Source: Haplomitrium mnioides (taxonomy: Eukaryota; Marchantiophyta; Haplomitriopsida; Calobryales). Taken from it: DNA of 44,720 nt. Of this stretch, positions 1 through 10,805 are shown in pieces (positions within the stretch are counted from its first letter, which is position 1; the number at the start of each line of letters is the position of its first letter). The notes under the pieces were generated by a model that did no database searches, was not told where the DNA came from, and saw only the letters and a program-made list of their open reading frames with translations. The stretch covers positions 1-44,720 of the forward strand of contig JBNGIS010020737.1 in assembly GCA_049999725.1 (NCBI GenBank). The letters are read 5' to 3'. Both the position numbers and the translations under genes were made by a program.

Positions 1-600
1 ATTGCAAAACTCAACCAAACAACTTTTTTTTTAGGATTTGATTTGACAACTAAACATCAACCAAAGCCACTATTTGCTTTGGAATTTAATTAGACTAAAA
101 CTAAACCAAGCTTATAAGTTTTGGTATTCGATTTCATAATCCAAGCTCAATGAAAGCCTCTTGTCTACTTTAGTATTTCATTTGACAACCAAACCCAGTA
201 TTTTCTTAGCATTTGATTGACAACTTGACTTAAATTTTAGAAAGACTATGAAGAAAATAGAGACTTAAGGTAGCAAACAAAGCATGAAACTGAAACATAA
301 CTCCTTTTTTTTGAGAATTTGATTTCATAGCCAAATCTTAACCAAACCTTAAATGAGATCTCATTCTTTCTTAGATATTTGATTTGAGAACCAAACCTTA
401 TGTTTTTTTTTTTTTACGTTTGATTTGACCTAATCTCAACCAAGCCTTCTTTTTTTGAGTCAATACTTAACTTGATTGAAGCCAAACAAAATCAAACCTC
501 AACAAAACCCACTATCTTTTTGGCATTTGATTTGACAACCAAATACTAACTAGATCTCGTATATATCTCTACATGTGATTTAACAACCAAACTCAACAAA
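1..600. repeat. Degenerate ~60-bp minisatellite-like array (family 1)
   Basis: About nine to ten loosely conserved units share the pattern 'GGCATTTGATTTGACAACC' followed by AAACCTCAACCAAGCC and a TTTGCTTT-like spacer. Unit spacing is roughly 50-70 bases and units are strongly diverged. The same motif recurs at 19410-19740. No coding potential is seen. The array abuts the outer edge of the LTR at 618. Confidence 0.6.
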
Positions 601-617
601 AGCTTATATTATGTGCT

Positions 618-1053
618 TGTAAAAGAACTCAAAGACAAATTCCAAATGAGTAATAACTCATAGTGATCTTGTAAAAGAACTAAAAGACTGACTACCAAAT
701 AAGAAACACTTTAGATAATTCTAATAGAGTTATACCACTCAAAACCAATAAGCAAACCACATCCAAGAGTGATAGCCAAAGCCAAGCAACCAAAAAACCA
801 AACTGAATTGAGAGGAACTCCAGAATGAGGAGTGGGGCTAAGAAGCCCTTCTATTTATACAATATAAGAGAGTGTTATCCCTCTTTCTTCACTTACAAGT
901 TACTTTTAATTTCAACCCTAAAAGTGACTCTCTACTAAAAGTGACTTCCAAGTCAATTAATCTTATCTCGACTCTAAAAGTGACTCTGTACCACTTCTTT
1001 CACTCCTATCTGTTTTCCTATAAATAGCACAACCTTTTTCTTATACTATTATA
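618..1053 (-). mobile_element. Ty3/gypsy LTR, copy 1 (minus orientation)
   Basis: Read on the minus strand the repeat begins TATAATAGTATAAG and ends CTTTTACA, matching the TGTAATAGTACAAG...TTCTTTTACA ends of six other copies in the window (at 16724, 20311, 27890, 30009, 32046 and the partial 35975). It contains a TATAAATAG promoter box and the 'agaagggctt' segment common to the family. A purine-rich tract lies just inside at 1054-1070, and the integrase remnant follows, so this is the 3' LTR of a minus-strand element. A second TGTAAAAGAACT-like start at about 669 suggests a small internal duplication. Confidence 0.8.
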
Positions 1054-1838
1054 TAATCTCCGCCTTCTAATCGATGACGTCTTTGTCATTGCCGAAACTT
1101 TCAAACATTTGAATAGCCTCTTGAGCATTCTCAAGATTTGAAGAAGGTTCCCAAGTAGCATCATGAAGTGGATAGCCTTCTCACAAAACCTTGTATTGAA
1201 CTTGTGGATGACTGCCTCAGTTGATAACTCTTTTCTCCAAAATGCGGTCTACTTCAAATTCTTTATGATCATTAAGAACAATAATTGGAGGAGGAAGTTG
1301 AACACGATTTGGAAAAGAAGATGGACTAGGAACAAAATGTTTAAGTTTAGAGACATTAAACATAGGATGAATCTTCATATGAAAAGGAAGGTCAAGTTTA
1401 AAAGCAACGAGAGAAATAACCTGAGAAATAGAGAAAGGACCAATATAAGGAAGAGATAACTTACGAACTTGAGTATCTAAAGACAATGGGAGATCGTGAG
1501 TAGATAACATAACTTGGTAACTTAAAGCATACGAGCAGTCACGACGACGGCTATCGGTATATTTTTTTGCTGATTTTGAGCAACAGTAAGATGATTGCGA
1601 ACATCTTGCAAGGAAGAAGATAAATGAGACAACAAAGTAGAAATACTTGGAACATTGGAAGAAGAAGGAGAAAGCAAACCATCATGCACAAGAAGATGTT
1701 GACCAAAATTAAGGATGACAGGAGAAAACCCAATACTTGCTTGTTTAGAGTTGTTGTAGGCGAATTCCACAACTGGTAAGAAACTATCTCAATCGGTATG
1801 ATGAACATTGATGAACACATGAAGCATATCCTCCACAA
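1054..1838 (-). pseudogene. Ty3/gypsy integrase C-terminus plus chromodomain, truncated
   Basis: On the minus strand the reading runs from the end of the integrase core (FAYNNSKQASIGFSP at about 1730-1770) through the linker (LPFHMKIHPMFNVSKLKHFV at about 1340-1400) to a chromodomain-like tail (VQYKVL, then HDATWEPSSNLENAQEAIQM at about 1110-1200). The chromodomain would steer integration toward heterochromatin in chromoviruses. Frameshifts and stops interrupt the frame. Homology stops abruptly at about 1838, where a GC-richer sequence begins, so RT, RNase H and most of integrase are missing. The same segment is found in better order at 15970-16700. Confidence 0.8.
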
Positions 1839-1842
1839 TGCT

Positions 1843-2140
1843 CTCTCACTTTCTGATGAATGCAGACTTGAACTAGAAGACCCGGTTGGGACAGACCTGG
1901 ACCAGATCTTAAAAGGGGAGTGGGAAGCTGCCCTCTCACTTTTTTGATGAATGCAGGCTGGCAGAAGAGGACCAAGGTGGGGCAAAGCAGGAGCAGGTCT
2001 TAAAAGGGGAGTGCCCCACCGACAACCTGCACAATGGCCCATGTGAAGAACCAACGGCACGACGAGGCTGAAGTACCCCAACATGGTGAGGAGGAGATTG
2101 GTGCAGACCTAGAGTAGGCCATAAAAGGGGAGTTCTTCAA
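1843..2140. repeat. Three ~90-bp imperfect repeats, each ending in a polypurine tract
   Basis: Three consecutive segments end in TTAAAAGGGGAGT or ATAAAAGGGGAGT (at about 1909, 1998 and 2121). The first two also share CTCTCACTTT(TT)TGATGAATGCAG at their start. The AAAAGGGGAG string is the usual shape of a retrotransposon polypurine tract, and a fourth copy occurs at 2831 just before a possible LTR start. I read this as the 3' untranslated end of an old Ty3-type element. No credible protein is encoded. Confidence 0.5.
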
Positions 2141-2830
2141 TCGTGATTTTGGTAGTGGCAACCTCCAAGACCCACCACGTTGTGCAGCTCAAGGAGATAT
2201 CCAGCAAGTAGGGGAGTGGAGGTTATCACGGGTGGACGATTGCAACCTTGAAGACCAGCAACTAGTTGATGTTGAAACTCAACACCAGCTAGTGGAGAAA
2301 GTCAACAATATGGAAGGGTGGCCAACCACCTCAAGCGAACGAACCTCGAGCCTGTGCAAAAGTTTGCTCAACCCAGAGGAAGATATGAAGGGCAGCTCAA
2401 TAGCACTAGCCCTTGTACAGTTTTGTTATGTTCCCACACCAGTCATGTGTGGTGTTTTTGTTTGTTCTTGTTTTGTTGGGTTAACTTTTGGGGGATTTTT
2501 TGTGTTTCCTCCAAAGTGTCATGAGAAAGGCCAGCAGAGTGGCTTGAGGAAGAAGAACGGAAGGTGGCAGCCAAGAGGGCCACAGATTTGGGCAGGCATC
2601 CAACCTGAACCAGAATATGCTGACTCAACTTTCATATGGGATCCATGCCAAAGTTAGCCATTAGGATAGTGTAGGAGTTTTGGTCTATTTGTTCCCGTGT
2701 TGTGTGAGTGGTGCGTAGTATGGTGACCAGGTCGACAGGGGTGCCCAGCAAGGAAGATCAGAGCGGTGGCCACGGAGGAGCCCAAGAAGGTCAGAAGGAG
2801 GAAGGGTGTTTGCAGGGTCGCTGCACAATT
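2141..2830. other. GC-richer stretch without a recognisable gene
   Basis: An open stretch of about 140 codons exists on the plus strand (2232-2657), but its composition and lack of any recognisable motif give no support for a protein. The sequence probably belongs to the same old retroelement 3' end as the flanking polypurine repeats. Confidence 0.4.
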
Positions 2831-2856
2831 AAAAGGGGAGTTATGTCGGCCGGGTG
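2831..2856 (+). other. Polypurine tract and candidate LTR start
   Basis: AAAAGGGGAG at 2831-2840 is followed by TTA and then TGTCGGCCGGGTG from 2844, the expected order polypurine tract then TG of a 3' LTR. A second TGTCGG follows a purine run at about 3268. The matching LTR end was not found, so the element cannot be delimited. Confidence 0.4.
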
Positions 2857-5800
2857 TGTCTGAGTTTTTTCAAATTTTGTAAATTTTGAGCGTCTTAGCC
2901 TGGTTGATTTCTCAAGTTTGTGCTAGCCTGTTGTGTGTTATTACATTTTGTTGTGATATTGTTGTTAAGCCAATCCTACACCTTTCTACTCTTTCCCCTT
3001 TCCCTTCTCTTCCTTTCTTTTTTACCTTTCTCTGTGGATGTCATGAAGGCTGCAAGCCAAGGGGGAGCCCTATGGAATCCAGAGGAGTCAGGTAAAAAGG
3101 CTAGCAGGGGGATCAAAGGAACTTGCAGCAACAGGAAAAAGGCAAGGCTGACAAGGGGGCGCAAGAGGGATCAACCAGATGTGAGAGGAAGATCAGAAGA
3201 AAGGAGCCAGCCACAATTGAGGAAGAATCCACGAGAGGAGTACGGGAGATGAAGGCGAGGGGGTGAATGTCGGAGTGCAGAACGGAGGAGCCAGCCGTTT
3301 GGACCATTGCATCCTCAATTCGCGACCATTTATGGCGCACCATAACTTGATAGAGAGAAGAGTTCGAGGCAATCGCAGTGCAATTTAAATCGAAGAGAAT
3401 AAGGCAAAACTAAGGAAGAACGACCTTCGGGAAGTTAACCAACGGCCGTAGTCCCGAGGAGTCCGTGGAGCGCTGCGTAAACGTGGCAGCCCACCGCACA
3501 CCGAGGGATTTTACGAACAACGTGGCAGCACCTGCGGGTCCGAAGAGTTAGACGGGATCAGCCTCCCTACGTGAGGTGCCCCAGTTAATTTGGTTCCGAA
3601 CAACCACCCTAAGTGGGTAGACCACTTAACGGAGATTCAACGGGAAGCCCAACTGGAGTCCAAGGGAAGACGTGCGAAATGGTGACTTATCACGGGCCCG
3701 GCCAGACAAAGAGCGAGCAAGGCAAAATGATGATCTATCGCTGATCCGGCGAAGCGAGGGAAAAGTTCGACAAAGTAAAATCTGAAAGTTCGACGGGAGT
3801 CTGTGGAGCGCATCGTTCTTATCACAAGGGGATTCTGAATCGGCGATATAGCAAAGGTCTGACCAGACAAAGAGCGGAGGGTGTCGAAAATGTGATGAAG
3901 CGACAATCCGGCCAGAGGAAGAAGCAAGGGACCAGAAGCCGAAAGGGTGACATATAGCAGTTCCAGAACTGGCGAGGACGAAAAATTGACGGGGCAACGC
4001 TAAAAGTTCGAAAGGGAGTAAAGGGGAGCCAGCCATAGTTCTTATATCAAGTGGACGGTAAGTTAGGCGAAGGGAGCCTTAGTTCTTATTGCGAGCGAGT
4101 GCCGAAACAACGATAACAAGTAACGTTCTTACTCAGCGAGGGACTGTTTTGCGAATGACGTGGCATCCGCGGAAGAGGAGTCAACGCGGGTCAACTGCGA
4201 AATCCAGTAAATTGCGTCGGTCCGCCTACCCCCTTGTAGGGCAGTGTCAGATGGCATGACAACGAATTACGTGGTGAGATTTCGAGAAGCAACGGCAGGG
4301 TTCTGAAGGGCAACTGTGGGGTTCCACGAAGCGACGGTGGGATTCCGAGAAGCGAAAGAGATTCCGAGAAGACGGGGTTCCGAGGCATTTTGCGAATTAC
4401 GTGGTGCTCATGCGGGCCTTTGGGAATCTGATGGAATATTATAGATTCTTCAAGAATATTGAATCTTTGTGGATTGCGTGGCACCTCTGCGGGACATGGG
4501 AATCTGCGGAAATATTAGAGATTCCTTGAGAATCTTGAGCTTTATGGATTCCGAGGAATCCAACGGGCTCCCTCGATGCGCCACGTATCAACTGTCTGAC
4601 GCCCGAAGGATCTCACGGGTTGTCAAGCTAAAACGAGGAAAAAACAAAGGGGATAGGTATGCCTACTCAAATGCCGATTGCCAGAGCTACAGATGTCATC
4701 TTTGCGTGAAATCACTCTTGTTGGGAAGAAATCGACAAAGCGTAGCTGTTGATGCCAATGTCAGGCTCTGAATTTGGAAGGAGACCCACCTGCGGGCTGT
4801 GCGAAAAGGCGGGATGCACCTCTAGGTTGTCAGATAAGAGAAACAGTGACCTTCAAGGAAGGGCGGTGATGAATCATCAAGGGTGGGGGGAGGAAAACGA
4901 GCGGGGATAGACTACCTCGCTTTGAAGCTACGGGGACTGTTTTTTGGTGCAAAGAAAGCAACGAGATACAAAGGAGAGAGTTCTGGTGAGACCTTGGGTG
5001 AAGTGGGTGGACTCGTGAAGGAAGGCCATCACAAGGTGGAGGTGGACTGAGGAGGTGATGGGAATCGCTGAGCAGAAGGCTCTAGAGGCTCAGACTACTC
5101 AGGTGTACTCACATTGTAAGGCAGACCAACATTTGGAGGTGGACTAACACTTAGAGGAGAAGAGGATTCTTTCGGTTTGTATTTCGTGAGGGGCAGCCAA
5201 GGGGGGGGTCTTGGTGTCGTCTCAACTTTGATTTGTGCAGGAGATCAGTTCCAACAGCATTTGGAGAGGGTTGCTAGTATTACAATCTTGTGGAGAAGGG
5301 AGAGGAGTGGCCACGTTAGTGCCTGCGCACTGCGTGGAAGATCCAACCGATTCTCGGGTGGAGTGGGTGATCCAGCAGTTGGGAGGGTTGTCTTCCAGAG
5401 GTGGAAGTTAAAGAAAACCTCTTCCAAGACTGAGGAAGTAAATTCAGGGCTTCTTGCGAGGGAAGTTGAAAAACTATCTAGCTAAGAGTGTGTGGGTGAG
5501 GAGCAAGAGGAAGGCTGGAATTGCTAAAGGAAAGCTGGGAGGAGAGATTGGTTCTTAAGAGGTGGACAAGCATGCAATGTTGGCAGGACATGGCGTGTGT
5601 GTAGATGTGTTTATGTTTATGTGTATTGTTAGATTTGTGTTATGTTTGTAGTTCTGTGAAGTTCTTAGTTTAGAAGGTCTGCATTCCATTTATCAAATCC
5701 TGAGGACACCCTGAACGGGAGAAGTCAGAACAAACTGCATTGTATTGTGATAATTGGATGCTGGGATCTATTTCCCTTCTGTGTACAAGGTGATTGGGTT

Positions 5801-6229
5801 TGGATTTGGGCTCTGAAGTATATTTCAAAATTTATTCAGCAGCAAGTCTATTAATCTATGTGTGTCTTTGAGAAATGCATGTGAATGAGCAAGGAGGATG
5901 TTGAAAGACTCACCAAGAGGCCATTGCAGACTAGAATCAGATGCTATGTCCTATTTGCCCTTGTCTTCCAAGTGGCGCCTTTCGAGGTTAAGGCCTGAAG
6001 AAGGAGTGTGACCTGCATCAATGGGCAGTAGAGTGTGTGCTTGGGTGTTGTTGAGGTTGTGCAGTCACTCTTGCATTGGTAAATAGAAGTTGGGGTCCAT
6101 TCGGTCCAAAGCCCCTCCCATAAAACGTCCCGAAACACTAAGTCAGCCCTTAATCGGGGGAAACTCTGTCGGAAAAGAGTTAAAGCTTCGACTAGGGGGC
6201 TGACAAGTATACTAATGCTAGCCACCTGA
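2857..6229. other. GC-rich non-coding block, probable old LTR material
   Basis: About 3.4 kb with clearly higher GC than the rest of the window. Short open frames exist in several phases but none shows a domain or a coherent composition. Within it lie at least six ACGTGG/GCGTGG motifs (about 3484, 3521, 4159, 4269, 4399, 4475), most followed at short distance by GCGGG or similar, and a run of ~20-bp GGGATTCCGAGAAGCGA-like units (about 4281-4385). The end at 5560-5900 becomes T-rich and GT-rich like an LTR U5. Assignment as a long LTR is inference. Confidence 0.35.
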
Positions 6230-6234
6230 ATTGT

Positions 6235-6350
6235 ATATCTATTCTTCTTGAAAATGCATCAAGAATGGCGTGGAACCTTCCACGCTTGTACTCTAGCTTG
6301 ATATCATAGAGTTGCAATTAATCCTCTCATCGGTAATGACGATATTGAAC
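6235..6350 (-). pseudogene. Short Ty3/gypsy RNase H/integrase-junction fragment
   Basis: The minus strand reads DIKLEYKRGRFHAILDAFSR, closely matching the same junction at 24720-24790 (VKLEYKLGRFNAIFDALSRR) and 15130-15180. Only about 110 bases remain, with stops. It marks the boundary between the GC-rich block and the DUF7869-like gene. Confidence 0.6.
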
Positions 6351-7404
6351 TCAAAATTTCTCTGTCCACTATAGGTAGGCACTTGAGTTGAGAAATACCA
6401 TCCACAGGTAGCCAAAATTCATTTGTTGAAAATTGTTTGCTCCAAATCTTTGCCTTGGAATCATTTAACTAGAGCTTGAATTGTTGATTAAAAGTAATAT
6501 CATGTATCTTTTGAACCAAACAGAAAGAGGGACATTGCTGCAGAAACCTTTTGAAATCCCAAGTTTCCAACAAAAGAGTCACTTGAGGTTTAGGATTATA
6601 GGATAATTGAAGCGTCTTGCTAAGACTTGTAATCGTGAAAGCTTTGATATGTTTTAAAAGTTTTGAGAATCGATTGAATATTTGATCAATTTGATAATGA
6701 GTATGACCAACTATGAGAAATCCCACCTTGATTTTTGAAAAACATTCTTGGCAATAAGTAGACTAAGATATCCAAACATGATAGAACTCTTATTTTCTCG
6801 TGTCGTGTTGTCCAACTGAAGATACAAAGTTGAAGGCATCGAGCCTTCAAAGTCAGATAATATTTTGTTGAGCCCAATAACTGTCAAATTAGAATCGCTT
6901 TTCAACTTTCAATATGTTAAAAAGATCCTTGAAGAAAGAGCATGATTGAATATTAAGGCACCAACAACATGCACACCCACCAAACAATCTTTATCAATGC
7001 TTTTTGGTGGCGAAGGCCAATGTGGAATAGCAATTTTCTTCTAATCCATTCCATCAATGACAATTCCCAAGTACTTTTGACCATCGGCATAACATTTTCT
7101 TTGATAGTTTGCAAGTTTTGTTTTTTCTTTCATTTGTTGGTCACAATTAAGAAACAGTTGGCGATTATATTTGACTGCATCATAACAAAGCATGAAGTTT
7201 ATAAAACTAGTTCAGTAAAACATATGTTGATACTCGTAACTTCAAAATACAACCTCAAGTGCCACAAACATTCAAGCTATCTTAAACAAATGTTTGAAAT
7301 CGTAGAAGTGAAACACTTTGTAAAAGATTAAAAATAAACTTTAGGCAATTTGAAAAAAGAAAAATTTGTTTAAAAAAGAGCAGAAATAAGATTTGCAAAC
7401 AAAG

Positions 7405-7570
7405 GGTATCAGAACACATCCTCTGAGCGTTTAGGATGAGTGGAGACAACAACTGATTGAATACGCGTATAGTTCCAATACAACAACACTAATATCATGG
7501 CTTGTTGTGACTCTTGTCGCGACTAGTTTTAAAAGGAACAAGAACAAATCCTATGTGCGCATAGGATTTG
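7405..7570. repeat. Palindromic units in the DUF7869-like intron
   Basis: Degenerate palindromes such as ATCCTCTGAGCGTTTAGGAT and AATCCTATGTGCGCATAGGATT lie inside the intron of the DUF7869-like gene. They have the CCTATGcgcgCATAGG core seen in the coding exon at 9238-9345 and, as a TCCATG variant, in the methyltransferase introns. Confidence 0.55.
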
Positions 7571-9237
7571 CAAATAACAAAAACAATTCTTTCAAATTTT
7601 TCTTTTTACAAGTGCTCTTTATTTAAAAGAATAAAAACAAAATTTGTTGCAAGGCTAAGGCTACCACCAAGAATCAAATTCATTTCTTGGCTTTATTTGA
7701 CTGTAGACAAGGCTAAAATCAAAATATAAAACGATAGAGTCTATGCGAGAATAGACTCTCTTCTCACAACTCAACTTGCTAAGAATTATTCGAATCAAAT
7801 CTTCTTTGCTAGTATATATTTTACCTGTAAGTTGAGAAAATATAACATCTCTAAAACTAGGCTTTGAGTCCAGAAAAAGAGGATGGATTAGTCAAATGTG
7901 TCAAAAGAGAAGAAAATTTGTTACTTTTGTCGAACTCCAAGACAGATTTTTCTTACAAACATTTTATTTCTTCGCATGTTTCACAAACAACAAATCTATT
8001 GCATTTTGGAATTTTTACATTTGGAAAATGAGTTCTCCAATGTTTTGTAAAACCCAAGAAACTAAGAATACAATGGGGATCTTTCTCTTTCAAATAAGTT
8101 ATGGAGTAGTCATAAACTTCCCATTTTGTAAAATTATCGAGCAAGTTGTACACTTCATGAGTGGGCATTCTCTCGAAATGTCATTGGAAAAAATTGTCCA
8201 TCCACTCACCCACAAAACTCCTACTGCTAATATTAATTTAAAGGCTCTTCTACATACAAAGGCACCACCAAGCAGTATAAACCGATTTTCAACATCATAG
8301 TCTTTTCTTGGTATTCTCCACTGCAGTGTGATATCTCAATTCTTCATGCTTTGTCGAAAGTACATTTCTCTCATAGTTTTCAAAAAATCTGTCTTGCACA
8401 ACGACAAGCAGATATTTCGACAACAAGAAATTCTCTTCAATTTAGAAATGGACATTGGATCGAGCTTTTTCTTCACAAAGCTCTCGTCATGATGGACTTT
8501 TTGCAAATAATTTTTTCATAAAGTGTTTACCCGTTTAGGTTTTGGCCTAGACAAAGAATTCTTATGTTATACTGGACGATTTGGTCTGTAAGCGAATCTA
8601 GCAATAGGAGATAATTCATCGTGAAGATTTTGGTCGTCATCATAAACACTGTTTGTTCCGTCACAGAAAAGAGATGAGTTTGTTCTTGGGGATTGGGAGA
8701 ACTGCAACATTCCAAAACCAAATCGTCATCAATATCTCCATTAGAAAGAAATGTTTTTTGTAATAAAATTGGTGCCTTTGGCGATAGTTCCAAAGAAATG
8801 TTGATTGATTGAGACTCTTTGCTAGAATCGTTTTCCAAACTATCGTATGAAGATCCCTCCAAAAGAATTCAATTTGTTTCAGATGTCCTGATCTCTTTGC
8901 AAGGTGCAACTTGAAACGAAATCAATCGTTGTTTGAGTGGTGCTATCGGGGAGAGTGGCTCATCTCCAAAATTAAAACAGTCCATAGATTGTATGCTTTT
9001 TGTGTTTTGAACAAACACACTTTGATCATGAATATCGAGGTCTCCCTTAGATGTGGACGAAGAAAGGTCTACAACCATCTGGAATCTCTGTGTTGAACCT
9101 TTTTTTTTTCAGATATTTTGGAATACTCAGAAGAAAGATTCCACTTCGACCGCTTGAAGGGCAACAAAGATCTTGTGCTGGATAAAAGTTGATTCTTTAA
9201 TTCTCTGCGAGCACTGAGTTCCCTCTTTGATCCTTTG

Positions 9238-9345
9238 TGCACAAGTTGTTCAATCATTAATCCTCTACGCGCATTGGATTCACTCCTTTACCCTATGCGC
9301 GCATGGGGTTGAGTCCTTGATCCTATGCGCGCATGGAGTTCACCT
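9238..9345. repeat. Palindromic repeat cluster inside a coding exon
   Basis: Three to four units of the form CTATGCGCGCATGG or CTACGCGCATTGG, spaced about 30-36 bases and joined by AGTTCACTCCTTGATC-like spacers. They fall within the N-terminal exon of the DUF7869-like gene, where they translate in frame as a recurring His-Ala-Arg-Ile pattern. This is the same family as the intronic clusters at 10.6, 12.4 and 33.2 kb. Confidence 0.7.
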
Positions 9346-9739
9346 TCTTGATCTTTCTGGATGGAGCTATCTGATTCAACAGAAGTCATCTTTTTCCCCA
9401 ATATACTCGCTATCACACTTGGCGCTTTTGGTACTCTATTGCTTACCTCTCAAAAATTGGCATTTGAACAAATCTCAACCTGCTTGTCAAAACTAACATT
9501 TTTTTGTGAAGATGAATCTTGAAACTCTAACCTCTTCTTGTCTTTAAGAACTCCAGCCATTTAAAATGCTTTCTAAATATCAAGTACTTCAAGGAATTAT
9601 TTAAACAAATATTATGAATCTCTTACAACATACCTAAAAGATGTGTTTTTGTCATTTTTTTTGCAAAATAACAAAATTGGGAACTTTTTGTGAAGAAAAT
9701 AAAAAAAAAAGAAATTGGAAAGATGAAAATGAGCAATGC

Positions 9740-9748
9740 TTTATATAC
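9740..9748 (-). promoter_or_regulatory. TATA box for the leftward gene
   Basis: GTATATAAA on the minus strand, about 180 bases upstream of the ATG at 9560. It is a good match to the plant TATATAAA consensus. Use is inferred from position. Confidence 0.5.
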
Positions 9749-9839
9749 TAACTTTTTTTTTCTTGCATCAAGTGAACCTACATGTCAAGAGCTCGGCGAA
9801 TCATTTTTTAGCGAGAAAAAACAGTTTTTGAAATTTAGC

Positions 9840-9847
9840 TATAAAAG
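9840..9847 (+). promoter_or_regulatory. TATA box for the rightward gene
   Basis: TATAAAAG on the plus strand, about 186 bases upstream of the ATG at 10026. Use is inferred from position. Confidence 0.5.
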
Positions 9848-10455
9848 GAGCGCTAGTGGAAAGTTTCTTTCCATTATCATGAGTTCAATTTTTGGTTTTC
9901 GTTTTTTGGTTATTGTTGTTTTTGCATTTCCTTAGTTTTTTGCCATTTCCAACCTTTAGAGAGTTGTGAGCTTTTGTTCATTACATTTTTTACCTCTGGA
10001 TTCACTTGTTTTTAGCATCTTGAGAATGGCATCTCAAGGAAATGTTTCCCACCCTGCTCAACCAAAGCCATACAAGTATTAAGATGTTGTCAAGGCTCTA
10101 GAGCCTGCAAAACTCGAGTGGAATTGGCTTGTTAATTACTGTTTCATCAAAGACCTCGATCAACATATTTACCTTTTTGTCGGTGAAGGTGAAAATTTCA
10201 ATTTGGGTCTACTGGTCCAAACTACCATGATCCAAGAGAGAAAGAAAGCCAACATCAGGCTGCTTGTCCAGTCCCAAGATTCAATTGCCCTTTATTGTGC
10301 AAATCACAAACGATTTGATTTTTTTGAGTATAAGGAGAGGGATGTTTTTGCGAAGCATCTTCAGGCTGCAAAAGAAGATGGCAAGGTGAATTCTGAAATC
10401 CTTTTTCTTGTGTTTCTCTTTTTGCTAAGTTGTAACTCGCAGGGAGTCCATGTGA

Positions 10456-10555
10456 NNNNNNNNNNNNNNNNNNNNNNNNNNNNNNNNNNNNNNNNNNNNN
10501 NNNNNNNNNNNNNNNNNNNNNNNNNNNNNNNNNNNNNNNNNNNNNNNNNNNNNNN
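10456..10555. other. Assembly gap of exactly 100 N inside the palindrome cluster
   Basis: One hundred N in a row, a conventional gap placeholder. It lies in intron 1 of the methyltransferase gene at the start of the palindromic repeat cluster, so the true length of the array here is unknown. Confidence 0.95.
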
Positions 10556-10805
10556 AGCATAGAGACCCGGGGTCCATACGCGCATGGACTTGGAAATCCT
10601 TGAGTGACTGGACTCCCAAGTCCATGCGCGCACGGACTTCAAAGTTCAGGCACGCTTGGACTCCAAAGTCCTTGGCGCTTGGACTCCTATCGTCCATGCA
10701 CGCTTGGACTCCAGAGTCCATGCTCGCATGGACGAAGGGAGTCCCTACACGTCTGGACTCCCTTGTGCAATGCACACTCGTAATGTTATTAGAGTCATTG
10801 CGCGC
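10556..10805. repeat. Palindromic repeat cluster in intron 1 of copy 1
   Basis: About eight units with period near 30 bases, of the form GTCCATGCGCGCATGGAC joined by TTCAAAGTCC or CTCCAAAGTCC. Variants mostly alter the CG steps (GCACGC, GCTCGC, TACGCGC). The left part is hidden by the assembly gap. Confidence 0.8.

Larger units (their letters stand above)
6450..9560 (-). pseudogene. DUF7869-like transposon-associated protein, degraded
   Basis: A minus-strand gene starting MAGVLKDKKRLE at 9560 and ending at about 6469. The N-terminal part (9560-8500) is polar and Ser-rich. A central exon ends with HWRTHFPNVKIPKCNRFVVC and CETCEEIKC at about 7960-8040. A good donor (GTAAG, 7956-7952) and an acceptor at about 7175 bound a ~780-base intron. 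The C-terminal exon carries IVIDGMD (7041-7066), LYLQLDNTTRENKS (about 6800-6835) and IVGHTHYQIDQIFNRFSKLL (about 6655-6714). This series of motifs matches, from memory, the family named DUF7869, common in mobile elements of plants and animals. The Asp residues in IDGMD, QLDN and IDQ could form an RNase H/DDE-like active site, which is my inference. Stops and at least one frameshift (near 6720) show decay. It diverges from the methyltransferase gene at 10026. Confidence 0.7.
9561..10025. promoter_or_regulatory. Shared 465-bp divergent promoter region
   Basis: The region lies between the ATG of the leftward DUF7869-like gene (9560) and the ATG of the rightward methyltransferase gene (10026). 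It is AT-rich, has no ORF of note, and contains one TATA box per strand, about 92 bases apart and each about 180-186 bases from its ATG. The symmetry supports a bidirectional promoter. Confidence 0.55.

Noticed and set aside
2232-2657. Plus-strand frame of 141 codons in the GC-rich block
   Set aside because: No motif, biased composition, and it overlaps polypurine-ended repeats, so a chance opening in GC-rich sequence is more likely.
3626-4036. Minus-strand frame of 136 codons in the GC-rich block
   Set aside because: Ser/Leu/Arg-rich text without a motif. Equally long frames exist in overlapping phases, as expected for GC-rich non-coding DNA.
6969-7331. Plus-strand frame of 120 codons
   Set aside because: It is antisense to the well-matched DUF7869-like C-terminal exon (IVIDGMD on the minus strand).
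7896-8300. Plus-strand frame of 134 codons
   Set aside because: It is antisense to the central DUF7869-like exon with HWRTHFPNVKIP; its composition is not protein-like.
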